From NCBI GenBank assembly GCA_002171495.2, contig NHEU02000054.1:11156-21042 (forward strand): DNA of 9,887 nucleotides. The letters are read 5' to 3'. This DNA is from Alphaproteobacteria bacterium TMED93. GTDB taxonomy: Bacteria > Pseudomonadota > Alphaproteobacteria > TMED109. Position numbers and translations under genes: made by a program. The notes below the pieces were generated by a model. It saw nothing but the letters and a program-made list of their open reading frames with translations, was not told where the DNA came from and did not search any database. This document shows, in pieces, positions 5,552-9,887 of this stretch (its first letter is position 1; each line of letters opens with the position of its first letter).

Positions 5552-6964
5552 CTATGAACCTGTTGCTATTCTGTCAACTAATTGCTTAACTGAGGGCACA
5601 AACCCATTGGAATAAAAAGGATCTTGCGCAAACCTCCATGCATTATGCCCAGCAAACATTAATTGGTTATTTACATTGTCCTCATGAGCTACATCTTGTA
5701 GAGTTTTTTGTATACAAAAACTCCTTGGGTCTACTTTTCTACCAGTAGAAACTTTTCCTTTATCTGCCCAATTAGAAAATGAACAATGACTAAGACACCC
5801 CATGCAATCTCTTTGATCTTTTTTAATTTCATCTGCTTTTTCAGGACTCACAAATATTATGGAATTGTCTGGAGTTTTTAAAACTTCACTAAATCCTTTC
5901 TTAATCCAATCTTTTACCCTAGAAATATCCTTTTTTAAAATCAAGAAAGGTCTTTTTGCCTTTCCTAAAGCGTATTCAGTAAAATCCCTAGATCCGGTTG
6001 GTTCACTATTAGAAAATAATTTTATTTGCCTAAAAGATCTATCTGTTAACTCTTTAATAAAATTATTTTTCACTGCAGATGAATAAAAGCCAGTAGGACT
6101 AAATTTGTGAAGTTTAATATCACCTTTTTTTAATTCCATTAATTTTTCTTTCCATACTTTTGGAATAGGACTTTCTTTAGTAAGCAAAGGTCTAGTTCCA
6201 AATTGGAATGCTATGGGACCTAATTCTGGATTGTCGATCCAGTCTTCCCAGTCTGATAAATGCCAAACACCCCCTGCCATGACTATAGGAACATCTCCCA
6301 AACCCACGCTTCTCATAAATTTTCTTAATAAACTTACTCTTTCAAAAGGTTTTTCAGGCTTTTCAGGATCTTCACTATTTGATAACCCATTATGCCCTCC
6401 AGCTAGCCAAGGGTCTTCGTAAACAACTGCACCTAATTTTGGTAAAAAACTTTTGTATGCTCTTAAAAATAAAATTTTAAAAGCCCTAGCAGAAGAGACA
6501 ATAGGATAATAGAATATATCAAACTTTGAAGCAATCTCCCCTAACTTAAATGGCATACCTGCTCCGCAGGTAACACCATGAACCAATCCTTTAGTTTTTT
6601 CTAGTATTCCTTCTAAAACTCTTTGAGCGCCTCCCATCTCCCAAAGTATATTTACATTTAATCTTCCTTTACCTCCAGATGTTTCATGTGCTATTTGTGC
6701 CTGTTTAATACCACCTTTTATTCCATAATCAATTAACTCTTCATGTCTATCTATTCTTGTTTTTCCAAAATAGACTTGTCTTATAACACTTCCATCATCT
6801 CTATAATTATCAGCATTAACACCAGAAAAAGTTCCTATGCCATTGGATGCTGCCCAACTTCCTGCTGTTAGGCCATTAGATACAGCAACACCTTTACCCC
6901 CTTCAACTAAGGGTAATACTTCTTTACCTGCCATAAAAATAGAATTTAACTTTTTCATATACAT
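5552..6964 (-). CDS. Nitronate monooxygenase / NPD-like flavoprotein with a C-terminal four-cysteine motif
   Basis: The 470-residue protein has the TIM-barrel pattern of 2-nitropropane dioxygenase / nitronate monooxygenase and related FMN enoyl reductases. It shows NGLTAGSWAASNGIGTFSG near residues 30-48, TCGAGMP (132-137), AGGHNG (188-193, with H191 at the usual catalytic His), and the FMN-phosphate segments MAGGVW (229-234) and FGTRPL (255-260). The substrate cannot be assigned; many proteins with this annotation do not act on nitronates. A C-terminal extension carries C387, C390, C394 and C417 (C-x2-C-x3-C-x22-C), which looks like a metal or Fe-S site. The start could be either ATG at 6964 or the one two codons later; no clear ribosome-binding site decides it. 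It follows pnp by 24 bp and precedes irr by 9 bp, so co-transcription is likely. Confidence 0.82.
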   Translation of the reverse strand: MYMKKLNSIFMAGKEVLPLVEGGKGVAVSNGLTAGSWAASNGIGTFSGVNADNYRDDGSVIRQVYFGKTRIDRHEELIDYGIKGGIKQAQIAHETSGGKGRLNVNILWEMGGAQRVLEGILEKTKGLVHGVTCGAGMPFKLGEIASKFDIFYYPIVSSARAFKILFLRAYKSFLPKLGAVVYEDPWLAGGHNGLSNSEDPEKPEKPFERVSLLRKFMRSVGLGDVPIVMAGGVWHLSDWEDWIDNPELGPIAFQFGTRPLLTKESPIPKVWKEKLMELKKGDIKLHKFSPTGFYSSAVKNNFIKELTDRSFRQIKLFSNSEPTGSRDFTEYALGKAKRPFLILKKDISRVKDWIKKGFSEVLKTPDNSIIFVSPEKADEIKKDQRDCMGCLSHCSFSNWADKGKVSTGRKVDPRSFCIQKTLQDVAHEDNVNNQLMFAGHNAWRFAQDPFYSNGFVPSVKQLVDRIATGS

Positions 6965-6988
6965 ATATAAAATACTATCTTCTAATTA

Positions 6989-9061
6989 TTAATCAACATC
7001 CTTGATGCTAAGCCTTACTTTTCCTCTCTTATCAAAACCAATGACTTTTACTTTGACCTCATCTCCTTCATTTACAACGTCAGTAACTTTGTTAACTCTT
7101 TCATCAGATAAAGCACTGATGTGAACTAAACCATCTTTTTTTCCCATAAAGTTCACAAAAGCACCGAAATCAACAACTTTGACTACTTTCCCTGAATATA
7201 CTTTTCCATTTTCTGGCTCATCTACTATATCATGTATCATTTTTAAAGCATTACTGATGTTTTCTTGTTGGTTAGATGAAACTTTGATATTTCCTTCATC
7301 GTCTATATCAACTTTTGCACCAGATTTTTCAACTATTTCTCTAATAACCTTTCCTCCTGTGCCAATTACTTCTCTTATTTTATCAGTTTCTATTTTTAAT
7401 AATTCCATTTTGGGAGCAAATTCATTAAGTTCGTCATTAGGATTTTTAATGACCTTATCCATCTCTTTTAGTATTGTGATACGGCCTTTTTTTGCTTGTT
7501 TTAGTGCTGCTTTCATAATTTCACTGGTTATGGAATCTACCTTTATATCCATTTGTAGGGAAGTAACACCATCCTTTGTTCCTGCCACTTTAAAATCCAT
7601 ATCTCCTAAATGGTCCTCATCCCCTAAAATATCTGATAAAACTATAAAATTATCACCTTCTTGAATCAAACCCATCGCTATTCCAGCAACTTGCTTTTTA
7701 ATTGGAACCCCTGCATCCATTAATGCTAAAGAACTTCCACATACTGTTGCCATAGAAGAAGAACCATTAGACTCTGTTATTTCAGAAACAATTCTAATTG
7801 TATAAGGAAATTTTTCATATTCAGGAAGAATGGCGCTTATTGCTCTCCAGGCAAGTTTTCCATGGCCAATTTCTCTCCTTCCTGTACCTCCCATACGACC
7901 AGCCTCTCCTACAGAAAAAGGTGGAAAATTATAATGCAACATAAATTTTGACTTGTAAAAACCCTCTAGAGAGTCAACCATTTGCTCATCCTCACTAGTT
8001 CCCAGTGTAAGTGCTGCTAAAGCTTGTGTTTCACCTCTTGTAAATAATGCTGATCCGTGTGACCGTGGCAGTATTCCTGTTTCACAATTAATTTTTCTTA
8101 CCTCATCAATTTTTCTTCCGTCTATTCTAACTTTTGAAGATAAGATTTTTTCTCTAACTATGTTTTTTTGTAATTTCCCTAATGAATTATTTACTTTTTT
8201 TAAATCTACATCTATTTCTTCAGAAAAAGCCTCTAGTGAACTATTAATTTCTTTAAGCTTCTCCTGTCTACCTTTTTTCTCTTTTATGTTGTATGCCGAT
8301 GAAATAGGATCAGTAAATTTTTTAGAAACCAAATCATCTTCTTTTGATGTATCAACTTTAGTTAACTCCCATGGTTCTTTAGCTGCTTCCTCTGCCAACT
8401 CAATAATTAAATTAAGCACGTCTTTATAAGCATCTTGTCCAAAAACAACAGCGTCCAACATAACATCTTCACTTAATTCTTTAGCTTCTGATTCAACCAT
8501 CATTACTCCATCTTTGGTTCCAGCTACTACCAAATCTAGCTCACTTTCTAGTAACTGTTCATTAGAAGGATTTAAAACAAATTTATTATTTATTCTAGCT
8601 ACTTTGCTAGCTCCCAAAGGCCCAAAAAATGGTATACCTGATATTGTTAATGCTGCAGAAGCCCCAATGATTGCCGGTATTTCAGTATTACTTATACCAT
8701 CATGATTTAATACTTGGCATATTACCTGAACTTCATTTTTAAAGTTCTCTGGAAAAAGTGGTCTTATTGGCCTATCTATTAACCTTGAGGTTAATGTTTC
8801 TTTGTCACTAGGACGACCTTCCCTTTTTAAATAACCACCTGGTATTTTACCTACTGAATAAAATTTCTCTATATAATTAACTGTTAATGGGAAAAAATCA
8901 TTATCTGAAGAGTCTCCCTTTGAGGCTACCACTGTACATAATATTTTGGTTTCCCCATAAGTTATCATAACAGCACCATCTGCCTGCCTTGCTATTTTTC
9001 CTGTTTCTAATATTAATTCTTTTTCTCCCCAAGTGAGAGATTTTGTTGTTATATTAAACAT
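6989..9061 (-). CDS. pnp: Polyribonucleotide nucleotidyltransferase (PNPase)
   Basis: PNPase is a 3'-to-5' phosphorolytic exoribonuclease acting in mRNA decay, usually as a ring-shaped trimer. The 690 residues show the full order: RNase PH domain 1 (about 10-145, with FFPLTVNY and [11 protein letters not shown]), a helical linker (about 230-305), RNase PH domain 2 (about 312-530), a KH domain (about 552-610, [10 protein letters not shown]) and an S1 domain (about 619-688, [16 protein letters not shown]). The catalytic segment [14 protein letters not shown] contains D481 and D487, equivalent to the E. coli metal-binding Asp pair, with K491. The protein stops right after S1, so it lacks the tail present in the 711-residue E. 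coli enzyme. AGGA at 9068-9071 lies 6 nt before the ATG. It follows rpsO by 21 bp, the usual bacterial order. Confidence 0.98.
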   Translation of the reverse strand: MFNITTKSLTWGEKELILETGKIARQADGAVMITYGETKILCTVVASKGDSSDNDFFPLTVNYIEKFYSVGKIPGGYLKREGRPSDKETLTSRLIDRPIRPLFPENFKNEVQVICQVLNHDGISNTEIPAIIGASAALTISGIPFFGPLGASKVARINNKFVLNPSNEQLLESELDLVVAGTKDGVMMVESEAKELSEDVMLDAVVFGQDAYKDVLNLIIELAEEAAKEPWELTKVDTSKEDDLVSKKFTDPISSAYNIKEKKGRQEKLKEINSSLEAFSEEIDVDLKKVNNSLGKLQKNIVREKILSSKVRIDGRKIDEVRKINCETGILPRSHGSALFTRGETQALAALTLGTSEDEQMVDSLEGFYKSKFMLHYNFPPFSVGEAGRMGGTGRREIGHGKLAWRAISAILPEYEKFPYTIRIVSEITESNGSSSMATVCGSSLALMDAGVPIKKQVAGIAMGLIQEGDNFIVLSDILGDEDHLGDMDFKVAGTKDGVTSLQMDIKVDSITSEIMKAALKQAKKGRITILKEMDKVIKNPNDELNEFAPKMELLKIETDKIREVIGTGGKVIREIVEKSGAKVDIDDEGNIKVSSNQQENISNALKMIHDIVDEPENGKVYSGKVVKVVDFGAFVNFMGKKDGLVHISALSDERVNKVTDVVNEGDEVKVKVIGFDKRGKVRLSIKDVD

Positions 9062-9082
9062 ATATTTTCCTATATTATGAAA

Positions 9083-9352
9083 TTACTTTCTTAGACCTAG
9101 TTTTTTAATAAGATCAGAGTATCTTTGTTCATTTTTATTTTTTAAATACTTTAATAACTTTCTTCTGTTATTAATCATTCCCAAAAGCCCTCGTTTTGAG
9201 TGATGATCCTTTTTATTTATTTTAAAATGCTCAGTTAAGCTATTTATTTTTTTTGTTAATATAGCAACTTGTACTTCAGTCGACCCTGTATTTTTTTCAT
9301 CTTTTCCAAAATCTATTGCTATTTCTTTCTTTTCTTTGACGCTTATCGTCAC
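9083..9352 (-). CDS. rpsO: Ribosomal protein S15
   Basis: S15 binds 16S rRNA early in 30S assembly. The GTG at 9352 is chosen as start because a strong GGAGGG lies just before it and the resulting 89 residues equal the usual S15 length. An in-frame TTG at 9364 would put the Shine-Dalgarno inside the coding region. Family marks include FGKDEKNTGSTEVQVAIL, the LTEHFKINKKDHHSKRGL rRNA-binding segment with conserved HHSKRGLL, and NNRRKLLKYLK. It sits 13 bp after the truB stop and 21 bp before pnp. The short rpsO-pnp gap leaves no room for the long RNase III-cleaved hairpin that mediates pnp autoregulation in E. coli. Confidence 0.97.
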   Translation of the reverse strand: MTISVKEKKEIAIDFGKDEKNTGSTEVQVAILTKKINSLTEHFKINKKDHHSKRGLLGMINNRRKLLKYLKNKNEQRYSDLIKKLGLRK

Positions 9353-9356
9353 AATT

Positions 9357-9362
9357 CCCTCC
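9357..9362 (-). promoter_or_regulatory. Ribosome-binding site deciding the GTG start of rpsO
   Basis: GGAGGG on the - strand, 4 nt before the GTG at 9352. It fixes the start at GTG rather than the upstream in-frame TTG, whose codon overlaps this element. Confidence 0.85.
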
Positions 9363-9365
9363 AAA

Positions 9366-9887
9366 CTATAAATTAAAGTTACGTCGTGGTATAATATACT
9401 CTTTTTCTAAATTAGCAATACATACTAATTTAGAATTATTTTTTACCAATATTAACTTACTATCACTTTTTATCTTATTACTAATTAAATTAGATTTAAT
9501 TATAATACCATTTTTTAACTTATCTGAATATTTTTTTTCTAAAATAACTTCTTTAGCATCACTCAATACAGCCTCAACGGGGAAGTAAATTTTTTGCAAC
9601 TCTTCATATGATAAATTTAAAACTTTTAGTAAAGGAACTGCATTCTCAATTTTAAAAATATTGTCTTCTGTTCTTACTATTTCATATGCTAAACCTACTG
9701 TCCCAAGTTTCCTGGCGAGGTCTCTAGCAAGAGATCTTATATATGTTCCTCTACTACAAATTATGTCAAATTTGCAAAAGTCTTTATCTGTTTGATTTTT
9801 TACTAAAATTTTATAAATATGAATTTTTTTTTTTTTAAGCTCTATATCTTTTTTACTTCTAGCTAACTTATAAGCCCTAACTCCATT
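9366..9887 (-). CDS. truB: tRNA pseudouridine(55) synthase TruB, C-terminal part, 5' end outside the window
   Basis: TruB makes pseudouridine 55 in the T-loop of tRNAs. The reading frame is open from the right edge to the TAG at 9366, giving the last 173 residues. The first of these, NGVRAYKLARSK, match the conserved G-x-RAYxLAR segment. CSRGTYIRSLARDLARKLG is the highly conserved TruB motif, followed by the usual EIVRTEDNIFKIENAV (R-T/S ... G/K-x-F). The catalytic Asp lies in the missing N-terminal part. The C-terminal region is a PUA-like segment (RRNFNL end). The frame passes through a run of 13 A (9824-9836 region, coding Lys residues) and stays intact. Position before rpsO and pnp matches the common truB-rpsO-pnp operon. 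Confidence 0.95.
   Translation of the reverse strand, partial: NGVRAYKLARSKKDIELKKKKIHIYKILVKNQTDKDFCKFDIICSRGTYIRSLARDLARKLGTVGLAYEIVRTEDNIFKIENAVPLLKVLNLSYEELQKIYFPVEAVLSDAKEVILEKKYSDKLKNGIIIKSNLISNKIKSDSKLILVKNNSKLVCIANLEKEYIIPRRNFNL

Noticed and set aside
7179..7664. 161-codon open frame on the + strand, with others at 8160-8429 and 8514-8705
   Set aside because: All are antisense to pnp, a full-length and well-conserved enzyme; Ser/Phe-rich products typical of AT-rich complement strands.
9362..9364. In-frame TTG as the rpsO start
   Set aside because: It would put the GGAGGG element inside the gene and add four residues beyond the normal S15 length; the GTG at 9352 fits better.
9366..9599. 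Separate 77-codon gene downstream of truB
   Set aside because: The frame continues without a stop to the window edge and carries TruB motifs; its apparent start is an internal TTG.
1..9887. tRNA or rRNA genes, insertion sequences, CRISPR arrays, attachment sites
   Set aside because: Nearly all bases are accounted for by protein genes; I saw no spaced direct repeats, terminal inverted repeats with a transposase, or tRNA-like GC-rich segments.

Overview
This window looks like AT-rich chromosomal DNA from an alphaproteobacterium. The base composition and compact gene spacing suggest a streamlined, possibly marine lineage (SAR11-like or a similar low-GC group). The assignment to Alphaproteobacteria is an inference. 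It rests on a cysteine-free Fur-family protein with the Irr-type His/Tyr-rich motif, a near-consensus Irr operator (iron control element, ICE), the truB-rpsO-pnp order, and a rubrerythrin / Fe-S oxidoreductase / DUF3501 gene set. Coding density is very high and no stretch over 150 bases lacks a gene. I see no mobile elements, tRNA or rRNA genes, or CRISPR.

Left part (1-2492). A 5'-truncated MoeB/ThiF-type E1-like adenylyltransferase overlaps a DsrE-like small protein, both on the + strand. A 2-hydroxyacid dehydrogenase on the - strand converges on them with an 8-bp overlap. A 45-bp divergent gap with a palindromic -10-like core separates it from a secreted SH3-like protein on the + strand.

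Middle part (2489-5140, - strand). This is the most interesting region: rubrerythrin, then an Fe-S oxidoreductase with two 4-Cys ferredoxin motifs and two CCG modules, then a DUF3501 protein. An ICE (13 of 14 specified bases) lies upstream of rubrerythrin. A strand-specific hairpin lies between rubrerythrin and the oxidoreductase, and a possible 27-codon ORF lies between the oxidoreductase and DUF3501. The likely regulator gene, irr, is immediately upstream. The module is best read as an iron- or peroxide-responsive redox system. Rubrerythrin here lacks its own rubredoxin domain and so needs an external electron donor, for which the neighbouring Fe-S protein is a candidate.

Right part (5141-9887, - strand). 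A tightly packed run truB (5' end outside the window), rpsO, pnp, a nitronate-monooxygenase-like flavoprotein with four C-terminal cysteines, and irr. Gaps are 9-24 bp, so these are probably co-transcribed. This would tie an iron regulator to a translation and RNA-decay operon. All eight - strand genes from truB to DUF3501 point the same way, with the ICE region as the only obvious internal control point.
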